Assembly: GCF_000002235.5 (NCBI RefSeq)
Contig: NW_022145596.1
Span: 226,001 to 290,000, forward strand
Direction of reading: 5' to 3'
Source of the DNA: Strongylocentrotus purpuratus
Taxonomy: Eukaryota; Echinodermata; Echinoidea; Camarodonta; Strongylocentrotidae
Length of the DNA: 64,000 nt
The notes below the pieces were generated by a model. It was not told the origin of the DNA. It saw nothing but the letters and a program-made list of their open reading frames with translations, and did no database searches. Both the position numbers and the translations under genes were made by a program. Shown one piece after another: positions 33,291 to 43,830 of the stretch (position 1 is its first letter; each line of letters opens with the position of its first letter).

Positions 33291-34419
33291 CACTTACACC
33301 TAGAGGTACTGGTGTCATGAATAACAGTGTCCTAAATACTGTGGGTCCAATATATATTACGTATCATATTTTTCATTGATCTTACGGTTTATTCCATGCT
33401 AGTATAATAAAGACGGATAAATTTTAAAGTACACTCAAATTTTGTTTTATACCGGCGCACTTTATCCATGCGGATTGCAAACAAAGTCCCACTTCTTGTG
33501 TTTAAGGTCTTTTCCTCAGGAGAACCTGAATTCAAAGGCTTTTCCTAAATTTTTGCTGGAGAAAGTCACAGATTTTAAATGATATCCTGGCAAAAAGTAT
33601 ACACCAAATCGCACGAATTGGGCCCTCAAGGTGGGAGACTGTGTGATGTATAGTTGATATTCTTCTTCTTTTTCTGATTAAGTCTGCCTTCTTCAATTGA
33701 CTGAAGATTCGTGCAAACTATGTGCGTGTGCGCGTGTGTGTGTTAACCGCAATTTACGTCCATTCGAGTGCTATTTACATTATAATACAGATTAGAAAGG
33801 GGAGAAGAATGAAAAAGTAAACAAAGTAATGATTAGAAGGAGATTAATTTTAACTTAAAAACAAGACGTTTTTTTTATATATAATTAAAACAGGTATGGT
33901 TATGCCTTAAAGGGGGAGGGGTAATTATAGAAAGAGAAAGTCACGTCACATGGGATAACGAGGCATTTATTTATCGAGAAACACTTAGACAACTCACTTT
34001 ATCACACCCACCCGCTCCTCCCTATTCAGCTGTCAATTATTTTTGAATTATATTGTTCATGTTGTTAATATGAATATTATTATTGATTTATTTCAAGTCG
34101 ATATAAATTTTGTGTATATACATTCGTGTCCTTTTTTGTAGCTTTGCTGTTGTTGCGTTATTTATTCTAAATACATCATTCTGGGTATTGTGTGCATGGG
34201 AGTCTCAAATTTGAAAGCAATTTTGTGTTTTTAACCATCGCTCTTATTATGCTATAATCATGCTTTAGAGCGGTATAATTAGATAGCCGTATTGTGTGAC
34301 CATATTTTTCAACTCATATTATTGATATTTTGTAATCAACGTGAGTGCATGATAAGCATCGCTTTAATTACCTTAATTGTTTCTTTATATCTCCCAATCA
34401 AATTACGGATAGTGTTATC
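33291..34419. other. Presumed 5' flank of the secreted-protein gene, copy 2
   Basis: Matches 15,890-16,842 of copy 1. It has a GTGTGT tract (33,720-33,745) and small private indels. No gene or promoter motif could be assigned with confidence. Confidence 0.4.
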
Positions 34420-34531
34420 ATGTCGGATCTACCTGTGTATTGGCACCGTGTCAAATCGTGTAATCTGTCGTTCTTCATCATTTTGATGAGAACGATAACC
34501 TTGGTTACGCTGCTGCTGATGATGATAGCTG
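34420..34531 (+). CDS. FAMeT-domain secreted protein, copy 2, exon 1 (signal sequence)
   Basis: ATG at 34,420, 112 nt, phase-1 GTAAGT donor, exactly as in copy 1. The product begins MSDLPVYWHRVKSC and has the hydrophobic run IILMRTITLVTLLLMMIA. Amino-acid changes from copy 1 keep hydrophobicity, consistent with a working signal peptide or signal anchor. Confidence 0.75.
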
Positions 34532-34879
34532 GTAAGTAGGAATTAACCTTTCACGGAGTAAAGTATGTTTGTTTTTATTTTATTTGTTAAAAAACAAATC
34601 TATATTCGCATTGAAATAGAATTAGAGATATGCCAACAATGGGCATTCAATACGCGAGGTTGCGGTTTCTGTTGTTAAGTAAGAGTGTTTTTTTTTCTTT
34701 TCAATTATGCATCAAAGGTGACGAATTGTTAGTAATCAAGCATTATACCATAACAAATAAAAATGTAACCTTACCAACGACAAAAATCGTTCCAGCAATC
34801 ACAATGATCAAGGTTATAATTATTAATATGTAGCATTTAAAGTTTTCAAAAAAGTCACTGTCATCATCAGAACACTGTG

Positions 34880-34940
34880 CGCTTAGAAACATCAGTATTA
34901 AGCGCCTAATAAATGTTATGTATTATTATTATTATTATCA
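34880..34940 (+). mobile_element. L2-like 3' tail in intron 1, copy 2
   Basis: GCGCTTAGAAAC..TTAAGCGCCTAATAAATG followed by (TATTAT)n resembles the 3' end of L2-type or SINE/L2-tailed elements. It is missing at the same place in copy 1. Confidence 0.45.
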
Positions 34941-35101
34941 TAATATTCTCCTCCATATAGCTGTATGACATTTTCTCCATCTTTCACTCACATTATTGAT
35001 ACTAAGGAGGCAACCCTGGGTAAACAAGACATATTATTAATATCATTATAACTATCATTTTGTTTTAATTATTATTATTATCATTATTATTATGGGACAA
35101 G

Positions 35102-35350
35102 AATCAACTGCACAGGCCTCGTTTCAGTTAAGTCCTGACAACAGAGGGCAGACCTGCTGTAGCGATGGCCACGGACTCAACTACAACCTACCCATGTTTC
35201 GCCCATGCATCACGACTCAACGAGAAGATGGGTCTACGGTGGTGACCATCCCTAAGCTCATCCCAGCATCTCCTCTCGATGATGATACCCAGTGCAGAAG
35301 GAAGAACAAACACGGCATCCCTCTAGGAAGAAGAGTCTGTCGCCTTCCCG
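35102..35350 (+). CDS. FAMeT-domain secreted protein, copy 2, exon 2 (Cys-rich module)
   Basis: A 249-nt phase 1-1 exon after GGGACAAG, ending CCCG|GTACGG. The product ESTAQASFQLSPDNRGQTCC..RVCRLP is nearly identical to copy 1, with all five Cys kept. The module is not recognised. A long C-run just after the donor (35,380-35,400) marks the intron. Confidence 0.7.
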
Positions 35351-35439
35351 GTACGGTATGGGCGTTAATGCCGGGGGTGGACCCCCCCCCCCCCCTCCCC
35401 TCCCCACCAATTTTGACATATATTGATCGTGTGTGTTCC

Positions 35440-35700
35440 TGAGCATTGAATGAGTTTGCTGTTCATGTATCATATTATGGTATAGTGGATAAGTCCCCAG
35501 ACTATAAAGCACAATGTTACAGGTTCGAATCACTGTCACGGCAATACTGTCCTTTGGTATTCATCGTTTTTGACTGGCTCCACAGAGGTCAAGTAAATGG
35601 GTTAGTTCCTTGAAATGCTATAGGACACCGTAATAGTAGCCATGCTAACAGCTGGGGTAAGAGCAGTATAGCACTGGGAGAGTCATGTATGACAGACATG
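35440..35700 (+). mobile_element. tRNA-derived SINE in intron 2, copy 2
   Basis: A-box-like TGGTATAGTGGATAAG at about 35,478 and B box GGTTCGAATC at 35,522-35,531. Orthologous to the SINE at 18,400. Confidence 0.7.
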
Positions 35701-35729
35701 AGCGCTTTACAAGAAATAATCCTCTATTC

Positions 35730-35900
35730 TTCTCCTTATTCATCTTCTTCTTTTCTCCATCTTCTCCTTCTTCTTCTTTTTCTTTTGCTTCTTCTTCTTC
35801 TTCGTCTTCTTCTTCTTCTCTTCTTTCTTCTTCTCCCCTCCTCCCCCTTTCCCTTTTCCCCTCTTTCTCATTTTCCTCTTTCTTTTTTCCTTCTTTTTCT
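35730..35900. repeat. (TTC)n-rich polypyrimidine tract, copy 2
   Basis: The shorter version of the tract at 18,640-19,170. The size difference shows expansion or contraction since the duplication. Confidence 0.9.
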
Positions 35901-36143
35901 TATTATTGAAAAATGATTATGTTGATGATGCTGATTATGATAACTATTGTTATTTTTATTAATATTGATGTCATTATTGTTATTAACACTATCATTAACA
36001 TTACTAACATTGTCATAGCTACGCATGTTGTTATGATGACGACGACGACGACGATGATAAATTCGTGTTCAAATGTGTGCTTTCCCGCCCAGCAATCCGT
36101 GTTTCTGATGAAAGTTTTCATGTTATTTTGTACGATTTTGCAG

Positions 36144-36473
36144 ACTGCATGAATGACCCCTGTGAGCATGGTTGGTGCGAAGAGACGATGACTGGCTACC
36201 AATGCCACTCGTTTGAAAATCCTTCAATAAGTTCTGCTGACAAAGACACCACCACCACCACCAGCGCCACCACCACCGCCACCACCACCACCACCACCAC
36301 CACCACCAGCGCCACCACCACCGCCACCACCACCACCACAACTACCACAAAGTCAACGGTTTTATCATCAACAAGTACCCTGACAGACGAAGCAACTAGT
36401 GAGACCCCGCAACCAACGACCACGGCAACGTCATCATCGACAACGGAATCTCCGACAACGCCTTCAGAAGACC
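36144..36473 (+). CDS. FAMeT-domain secreted protein, copy 2, exon 3 (half-EGF plus Thr-rich mucin stretch)
   Basis: A 330-nt phase 1-1 exon (acceptor TTTTGCAG, donor GACC|GTAAGA). DCMNDPCEHGWCEE and TGYQCHSF are unchanged from copy 1. The ACC/GCC-repeat part is longer, encoding two extra Thr runs separated by SATTTAT-like spacers, so the mucin-like stretch is 17 codons longer. Length change in whole codons is typical of coding trinucleotide repeats. Confidence 0.82.
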
Positions 36474-37109
36474 GTAAGACTAAACCTTACCGGCTGCTCC
36501 ATTGGCCGATCCAGGATTCTCTAGCCCGGCGGCGGATTTTTTTAAAACCTAACCCAGCCATCCTAGCGCTGCATTTGAGTGGCTCAAAAGAAACTTATAC
36601 GTCATGCGCTATTCAAAAAATATTTATAAGACGCAAGCACACACCGCATCTGATGCGAGAATTTATCATATAAATGTGATTTCATATAAAAGTTACGAGT
36701 GCAAAGCTATGTTTACTTAAAAATAAATGACATCGCGAGAAAATCGGGAGGCTAATACCGTAAACGAATGATATAGTCCAGAATCTGGCCGATTTGATTT
36801 TGATCTTCACCACGCCGTACCAACGCAAATATTCAACTGCAGCGCTATGATGGCTGGGTTAGGTTTAAATAAACAAAGTTAAAAGCCGAGGTCCGGTGGG
36901 AGTGGGGTCAGGGGATGGACACGTCTTGTCTGAAATACTCTGAGAGACGAAGTTAAAGGCCTTCCATTCCCCCTCTTTTTACCTCACGATTTACCCAGGT
37001 TACTCCTCTATTTTTCTTTGTTTACTCTATAACACACGCAGAGGTGGCGGAGCGACTTCCAAAGAGGGAGGGGGGCACCAACAAAAAAGGGCACCTTCAA
37101 AGGGAAGTC

Positions 37110-37830
37110 TCAAAGCAAAAATATACAATTTTTTAGACATTGGTATATACCCCTATTGTGAGTCCAAAAAAGTTTACACCTAGAAAATTGCTAATTATTT
37201 TAAAAATCATCTATGAACAGTAAATTATTATACATAATTATGAAAGAGTGTTTTATCCCGAATCATTTTAGTATCATTTTGTGTGGTATGTGTTCACGCT
37301 TGGATGAACAGGAGAGATTGTTTGCGAGAGTGCAAAAATCGACTTGCGCCAAAGTTGCTTATGTGATGTTCGAATAAAACAATTGGGATTTGGGAATTAA
37401 TTCGGTCTTTGCATATCCAAATAACATCCCTAACAAAATTAATCATGCCACACATATCAAATATCAACGAACGTTTGTGCGCGTGTGTGTTTGTGTGTGT
37501 GACTTTGCTTCTGCAAAAATCATATGCAATGCATTTCATTTGATACATTCAATTCATTCTCTCACACCGCTAATCCCAACATAATAGGCCTCACTTTGGC
37601 GCAAGTCGATTTTCGCACTCTCGCAAACGATGCCTCCTGTTCACCCAAGCGTTAACACATACCACACAAAAATTATACCAAATGATTTGGGATAAAACAC
37701 TCTTTCATAAAATGTATAATAATTTACTGTTCGTTGATGATTTTTCTAAAAATTTGCAATTTTCTAGGTGTAAACTTTTTTTGACTCACACGGTAGTGTG
37801 CTTACATTATCAGGGATTATTTCAATATTT
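37110..37830. mobile_element. Foldback element in intron 3, copy 2
   Basis: Same inverted arms as the element at 20,297-20,985 (AAAAAAGTTTACACCTAGAA left, CTAGGTGTAAACTTTTT right), with small indels. Confidence 0.75.
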
Positions 37831-37924
37831 GTTTCTCTTTATACATCGTTTTTTCTGGGACGCTCGTATAACTACGATCGAGCGTAGCGAGCGAGCTTTG
37901 GGGTAAATTGCACTTAGTCGCATG

Positions 37925-38540
37925 AAATTAGGGGCACGTTTTATGATGAGAGGAAAAGGGGACACTTATCGAAAGGGGTTAAGATACTTATTAGAAAAGA
38001 AAAGGAGCACGTGTCAAAGTACAAAGGCTAATTATTAGAGGTGAAAATAGGGCACTTCTTACACCTAAAAAAAAGAGGCACGCACCAGGGATGAAAAGGG
38101 ATTTTATGAAAATGGGAAATGGGCATTTGTCGACGGAGAAGAGCCCCCATCAGATTTTGGGCATTTATAAGAAGTGAAAAGGGGCATTTATGAAAAGGGA
38201 TAGGTTCCATATTAGAAAGAAAAAAGGGGCACATATCATTGTTAAAAGGTTAATTATCAGAGGTGAAAAGGGGCACTTATCGCTTCTGAAAAGAGGCACT
38301 GGCCATACATGAAAGGGGGCACTTATGAGAATGAAAAAGGGGCACTAATAATACAGGAAAATGTGCATTTGTTGAAAGAAAAGGGGCACCGATCAGATTT
38401 TAATAGGGGCATTTATCGGAGGTGAAAGGGGGCTTTTATGAGAAGGGGGAAGTGGCTCTTATTAAATAGACAAAGAAGCACATGTTAAAATAAATGGGGC
38501 ACTTATCAAAGATCAAAAGGGATAATTATGGGGGTACCTC
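37925..38540. repeat. Degenerate GGGGCACTTATC array, copy 2
   Basis: Equivalent of the array at 21,110-21,690, with several units gained or lost (for example around 38,215-38,260 and 38,430-38,460). It ends in a C-run before exon 4. Confidence 0.8.
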
Positions 38541-38642
38541 CCCCCCCCCCCCCCTGGAGCGCCGCCTCTGAACACACGAACTTCCCTTCTCCTTAGCTCT
38601 TATCACACGATTTACCCATGTTTTACCCTCTTTTTATCACAG

Positions 38643-38741
38643 TTTGTTTTCCGACTCCTTGTAAAAATGGAGGGACTTGCCAACAGTTAGTCACGTCGTA
38701 TCTATGTACTTGCCCTGAGAAGTTCTACGGTCCAGTGTGTG
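38643..38741 (+). CDS. FAMeT-domain secreted protein, copy 2, exon 4 (EGF-like module)
   Basis: A 99-nt phase 1-1 exon. CFPTPCKNGGTCQQ..YLCTCPEKFYGPVC keeps all six EGF Cys; changes from copy 1 (VKSF to VTSY) are outside the Cys framework. Confidence 0.9.
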
Positions 38742-39357
38742 GTAAGTACATTACTGCTAGCACAACTTGATCTTCATACACACAAAGTGTTGGTGGAGTA
38801 GTAGATGACTTATTCTGTGCATTACTCAAGGAAACGGGACTCCCTTGTAAAGGAGGATCTTCGAAGCTCTGAATGAGACTTCCCTTTCTTAAGATAAATA
38901 AATAAATAATACATGATAAATAAATATATACATAACAAATAGATAAATTAAGAAATGATTTTTAACGGATAAATATGTAAACAACTAAATAGAATTAATG
39001 GTTAGTAATAAATAAAATATAAACATATAAACAAATAATAAATAAACGAAAATAAAACCTATGATAAATAAATGAATAAATGAATGAAGAAACAACATGG
39101 AATGTTGTACTGTTAATATAAATAGTCCTACATTCATTTTCGTAAGTTAATGTAATACTTTTGAATTCGAATCTATTATTATCTCGCAGCAGTAATCCCT
39201 CATTTAGTTAAAACTACACGTCCATTCGATGGACGTATACTGTTGTATAGTTGTCATGTTTATGGCACGTTCCGCCCGTCATACCCTTCAACCATTTTTT
39301 TTTTTCTCTCTCTCTCTCTCTCTTCCTCTCCACGGTTATCTCGTACGTGTTTTATAG

Positions 39358-39525
39358 AGTGTCCCGTATTTTACACACCTGACACAGGTGATACCAGAGA
39401 GTACATTTTTCCTGGGTTCTGGATTGCTGAGAATGTGACGTCGTTTGACTTTATGGTCAGCGCTGACAGTGATGTGCATATTGGACTCTTCGCAAGTAAC
39501 GTGTCAGACGACAGATACGAATTCA
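39358..39525 (+). CDS. FAMeT-domain secreted protein, copy 2, exon 5 (first half of FAMeT domain)
   Basis: A 168-nt phase 1-1 exon (acceptor GTTTTATAG, donor TTCA|GTGAGT). It encodes ECPVFYTPDTGDTREYIF..FDFMVSADSDVHIGLFASN..YEF, the same PF12248 N-terminal half as copy 1 with conservative changes (H to P, H to S). Confidence 0.88.
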
Positions 39526-39769
39526 GTGAGTCAGTTTCGCTGAGTTTTGGAGTAGTTTTGAGACACCCCCTCCCTCTCTTTCTCTCTCTCTCTCTCTCCT
39601 AAAAATATAGATAATCTTCTCGCTCCGTCACGACGGCCACTCTAACTTACCAAAACGGGCTTTAAAAAATGGAAGCAAAAAAACATGTAGAATCATTTTT
39701 GACGGAGTTTCCGAATATGACAATGATTTTTCTTAGAAATCATCAATAATTCTGGAATGTAGCTTTAAA

Positions 39770-40530
39770 AATGACGACTCAGAACGCTCAGAAAAAAGCC
39801 CAGGTTCGGATTCACAAGGAGTTGCTGCAGAATTCTGCAATAATTTCGCTATGATACATTTCTTTGTCTTCTTTCTGTTTCCCTGTTTGGTTCCTTCGTC
39901 AAATACTGAAGCAGAGGTACTACTAGACACAGTTGTTGGTCTCCTATTGATCCCATGGCTGCGATCAATCATTCATTCATTCATTTCATTTGTTAATTTT
40001 TTTTTTCATCTTCATATAAAAACAATAGATCATTACAACAATATACATTATATAAAAAATTACATGCAATCATACAAGTTAACAGTATCAAAAGACACCA
40101 AAATTTCCTAGACGAAAATGAGAAAAGGGGAACTAAAATAAGGCCAAAGGGCCTTGTTAAATAAGTTCCCTAAAAGTATAAATAATCATTTGGTTTTTCA
40201 ACTTATTCTGTTACTGAAAGACATGTAAACAAATTAAAAACAAACAGTGAATAAAAAACAAAACAACAACAACAACAAAAAAAACAAAAAAAAAACTTGC
40301 GGTCAAGATTTACTCCAATCCGACGGGCCACTTTCAACACTATTTCATCAGTGCTTTCTCCTTGCATTTCCTCTTCCACTCCAACTGTTCAGATCCACGA
40401 CCTTCGTGAATACTGCTCAAGATCATTAATTTCTTTAGTAAGTCTCTTCACTTCACCACTCTTTGCTTTCACTGTTTCTTCAAGAGATGCTACATGCTTA
40501 CTTTGAGAATCTATTTCTCATTTACTTTTG
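39770..40530 (-). pseudogene. Retrotransposon ORF1 fragment in intron 5, copy 2, split by an insertion
   Basis: Same antisense ORF1 relic as at 22,960-23,390 (IDRSHGINRRPT, LEQYSRR-like). It is interrupted at 39,966-40,294 by a separate insertion: bases either side of the insert are contiguous in copy 1. Confidence 0.7.
39966..40294 (-). mobile_element. Retroelement-like insertion private to copy 2 (~330 bp)
   Basis: Copy 1 reads GCGATCAATATCCTTGCGG without a break; copy 2 has this stretch inserted between GCGATCAAT and TTGCGG. One end is an ATTCATTCATT repeat and the other an A-rich stretch with AACAACAAC. A short tetranucleotide tail on the antisense strand suggests a 5'-truncated CR1/RTE-like 3' end. 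No frame was recognised. Confidence 0.65.
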
Positions 40531-40579
40531 TGGAAAAGAAATGAACATGTGAACTTGTCAACTTATATCTATCATACAG

Positions 40580-40881
40580 TTATCGGTGGATGGGGCAATA
40601 CCGGTGGCGCTATCCGACGAGTTGCCAGTTCCGATACTTCTACTTGGAATGCGTTGTATCCTCAAAACAATAACCCTGACTCCTTCAGTCTGTCAGGAAT
40701 TCCGGATTTTGACCACTACCAGCTATCCTTCGCCAACGGTCATATCACGTTAAGCCGTTATGGTACACAACTGGCCCTTATGGACGCCACTGATCTGGAT
40801 CCTCTTCCAATCAACTATGTCGGAATGTGTACTGGGTATGGATCAGCAGGGTATTGGAAATTCCCGACTTTGTGCCACTAA
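40580..40881 (+). CDS. FAMeT-domain secreted protein, copy 2, exon 6 (second half of FAMeT domain, stop)
   Basis: Terminal exon from acceptor ATCATACAG to TAA at 40,879-40,881. It encodes IGGWGNTGGAIRRVASSDTS, then DPLPINYVGMCTGYGSAGYW and ends KFPTLCH. The SSDTS segment is fuller than in copy 1. Copy 2 stops ten codons earlier. ATTAAA at 40,930-40,935 is a candidate poly(A) signal. The complete joined protein is 419 residues with all five introns in phase 1. Confidence 0.88.
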
Positions 40882-41107
40882 AGCCAAAAACCCTGCCTAT
40901 AAGTGATGGTTGATACATAAAGACCAGACATTAAATGAATGTTATGGTCAATCTGCTATTAAAGTTCAAGCTCATCGACATCCCATGTAATACACGCGTT
41001 TCAATCGGATAATAGGGAATTTTAGATTTGCACATCGACATAGTGAACTGCTATACGTGTGACGTTATTTTAAGGCAAAGGCAGTGCCTTAAAATTATGT
41101 CACACGC

Positions 41108-41120
41108 AGTGGCGTACGCA

Positions 41121-41157
<37 letters not shown>

Positions 41158-41290
41158 GGTTAGGGGGTTAAACCCCCCCCCCCCCCCCCTTGGTATTTTT
41201 ATGTGTGTATTTTTACCAAAAAAAACCTCTAAACCCCCCCCCCCCCCCCCCTTTGGTTTTTTTTTTTTTTTTTTAATTATAACAACAACA
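41108..41290. repeat. Poly-G / poly-C runs next to GCGTACGCAGG
   Basis: GCGTACGCAGG is followed by about 37 consecutive G, then GGGTTAAACCC, C-runs and T-runs. It resembles the interior of the element at 41,865 and is probably a partial relative. Homopolymer lengths in such runs are unreliable. Confidence 0.6.
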
Positions 41291-41556
41291 AACAAAAAAA
41301 ATTATGCCCATGACTGACCTAAAAAGGTGACCTTACCCCTTTCATTTCTATCTTGCAATCACATTGTCCTGTCCATCAAAATGATCAAATTTTGAAAAAG
41401 GATTAATTCATCTTTGACATGATCAACACAAATTCATCAGAACATAATCCTTTTTTTTTTCTAGTCATCGATTGGAAAGTCGGGTTTCGTTTCTTATAGA
41501 ATATTTGATTGATTTCTAATTAAAGTCACGATGTTGTTCAAAGCTATGCGTGTGAC

Positions 41557-42664
41557 CATGGACTTAATACGGATGGACATTCAACGTGATTCTTTCTTTG
41601 ATCCAATCATAGTCGCCGCCTTCTCATTATGTGCATCTTAATGAGAACATTCAGCTGTTTTAACAATAACGACTGCGTAAGCATTTTCGGTCATTGACAA
41701 AGGAGCAGTTTCCCTCTCTTGGGTTTTGTTTGGATTGTGTGCTCTGTAAGAGTGTGTCTTAAATAAAAGCATTCTCGATGGGGAGCAGCAAAGTTGAAAA
41801 GCAGACGATTTTGGTGATATGAAATGTATTATTACTGATTCGCAAACTTTTGCATTCACCTATGCAGGCGCGTACGCAGGGGGGGGGGGGTGTTTGGGGG
41901 GTTAAACCCCCCCCCCCCCCCCCCTTTGGTATTTTTATGTGTATAAACCCCCTTAAAAAAACCAATTCCCCCCCCCCCCTTTGTTTTTTTTTAATAATAA
42001 CAAAAAAAAGAAAAAAAAATTATTCCCATGGCTGACCTAAAAAAGATGACCTTACCACCCCCCCCCCCCCCAACCGGGAGCAAAATGTCAAAATGTCCTC
42101 TTCCCCCCCCCCCCCCCCCCCGGTTTATTCAGCGGCTGGCTGAGTCGATGCGAAATTTTCGGCCCGATTTTAAAATGTTAAACCCCCCCCCCCCCCCTTG
42201 AAAAAATCCTGCGTACGCGCCTGCACCTATGACCTTATAAAACAGTTAGAAGGCCATGATCCGTATCAGCCCTGTGCGTTGTAAGTACTCTGGAATATTA
42301 TGAGGAAATAGGGGAAAACGGGATTTTAAATCACAACCAAAAAATTCAAAAATAACCTCTATCTGGTAATATCAACATGTTTTTCAAAAAAAAATACGTG
42401 TACAGTACACGGAACAACAATTTCCGATTATAAGCCAGAACTGCACATCTATTTTCCATGATTTAGGCGAGTAATTATCTTCTGCGCATGTAGATTAACA
42501 TGTGTAAAATCACTATCTTGATCCTGTCTCGGCTTTTTGCCGGCGACCATGATGAGACCAAAGGGAAGAAACATGTACGGAATGTTATTGAGACGACATT
42601 GACGGAGACAATCACAATGAATTCGTTAAGAAAACGATGAATGTCCATCCGTAATAGGTCCATG
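41557..42664. mobile_element. DNA transposon private to copy 2, with target duplication GTGTGAC
   Basis: Ends CATGGACTTAATACGGATGG and its near-complement on the right (28-bp inverted ends with two mismatches). Direct repeats GTGTGAC flank it (41,550-41,556 and 42,665-42,671). Copy 1 has the single uninterrupted site at 26,855-26,861. Length is 1,108 bp including a nested MITE. No transposase was recognised, so it is non-autonomous. Confidence 0.85.
41865..42223. mobile_element. hAT-type MITE nested in the copy-2 transposon
   Basis: Perfect 16-bp inverted ends CAGGCGCGTACGCAGG. An exact 8-bp direct repeat CACCTATG flanks it (41,857-41,864 and 42,224-42,231). CAGG-type ends plus an 8-bp duplication are the hallmark of hAT transposition. 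The interior is G-, C- and T-runs without coding capacity. It is younger than the element it sits in. Confidence 0.85.
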
Positions 42665-43066
42665 GTGTGACACAGTAACAATCCTATTTAGATGTACTTT
42701 CAAAGTAAGCCCTCAAAATTTCCAATCACTGTAAATACTTGGAATTATTATGTATATGTATGTGTTGAAATACCAACAGTTGTTTTTGTTGCTCTATAGT
42801 CAAGTTGAAGGCATCGTTCTATTCAGAAAAGATCATAGTTCAATTGTAATGTTATTTTAATGTATTTGTTGTATTGTTGATTATAGTATTTCCTGTATTT
42901 ATTTCCAGTGTAAGTTAAATCAAATCAAATAAAATAGTAATCTTATATACTCGTGTGACACATTTTTTATCACTAAAGAGCAAATATATATCGTCTCTAT
43001 CTCACTCTCTCTCTCCCTATATCTCTCCCTCAGTCCTTTGATGTATGTCTGTCTCCGCCTGTCGGA

Positions 43067-43109
<43 letters not shown>

Positions 43110-43120
43110 ACACCATTATC

Positions 43121-43526
43121 AGGACAAGTACCCCCTGGGCAATCAACCCGGAAAATAACCTCCCAGAAAACTACCCCCCAATGACAATTACCCCCGGAAA
43201 ATAATCCCCCGGAGCGGAGAATTACCCCCCGAGGACAACTACCCCCCCCCCCCCCCGGACAATTACCCCCCTGAAATTACACCCAGAGAATAATATTAAC
43301 CCCCCCCCCCCCCCGAGGACAACTACCCCCATTGACAATCACTCCCGAGGAATATATAATGCGAGCTTCATTCCAATTTGCTATTTACAAAACAACAAAA
43401 AATCATAATTGTCCTCGGGGGGTATTATTCACCGCGGGGTAATTTTCCAGGGGGTAATTGTCCTTAGGGGTAGTTTTCTGGGGGGGGGGGTATTCCGGGA
43501 GTGATTGCCTAGGGTGTAATTGTCCT
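43121..43526. mobile_element. Foldback element, GGGTAATTGTCC family, in copy 2
   Basis: Left AGGACAAGTACCCCCTGGGC and right ..CCTAGGGTGTAATTGTCCT are inverted with a few mismatches. The interior is more expanded than in copy 1 (extra C-runs at 43,240-43,315). The right end is followed by AGAACCC, as in copy 1. Confidence 0.75.
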
Positions 43527-43830
43527 AGAACCCTTTCACACACACATAAGAGGTGGGCTGTAAAACATTTACAGTTAACAACTAAATTATTCAAAGTTGT
43601 TTCTTTGCTTTTTGTAACTCAAAAATGAAATATGGACTGGTTAAATTAGGGCCTTAGATGCGAGCTTTAATATGCCATATTCTCATTAAAAATAAATCGG
43701 GACAAACTGCAATCAATTTCGAAACAAAAGCGTTGCCTCTATTAGTGCTCTTAGAAAAGAGATCATTAGTGGTATATGCTGTATAAATGGCAGGGGTAAA
43801 ATATAAGGATTACTTGAAGACTCCCAGTCC

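Larger units (their letters stand above)
29230..43830 (+). repeat. Large tandem segmental duplication, copy 2
   Basis: Direct repeat of 13,370-27,990 (see that entry). Private insertions include a CR1-group retrotransposon and an L2-like tail (about 30,360-33,290), a short element in the ORF1 relic (39,966-40,294) and a transposon with a nested MITE (41,557-42,664). Exons are more similar to copy 1 than introns are, as expected for purifying selection or conversion on the coding parts. Confidence 0.85.
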
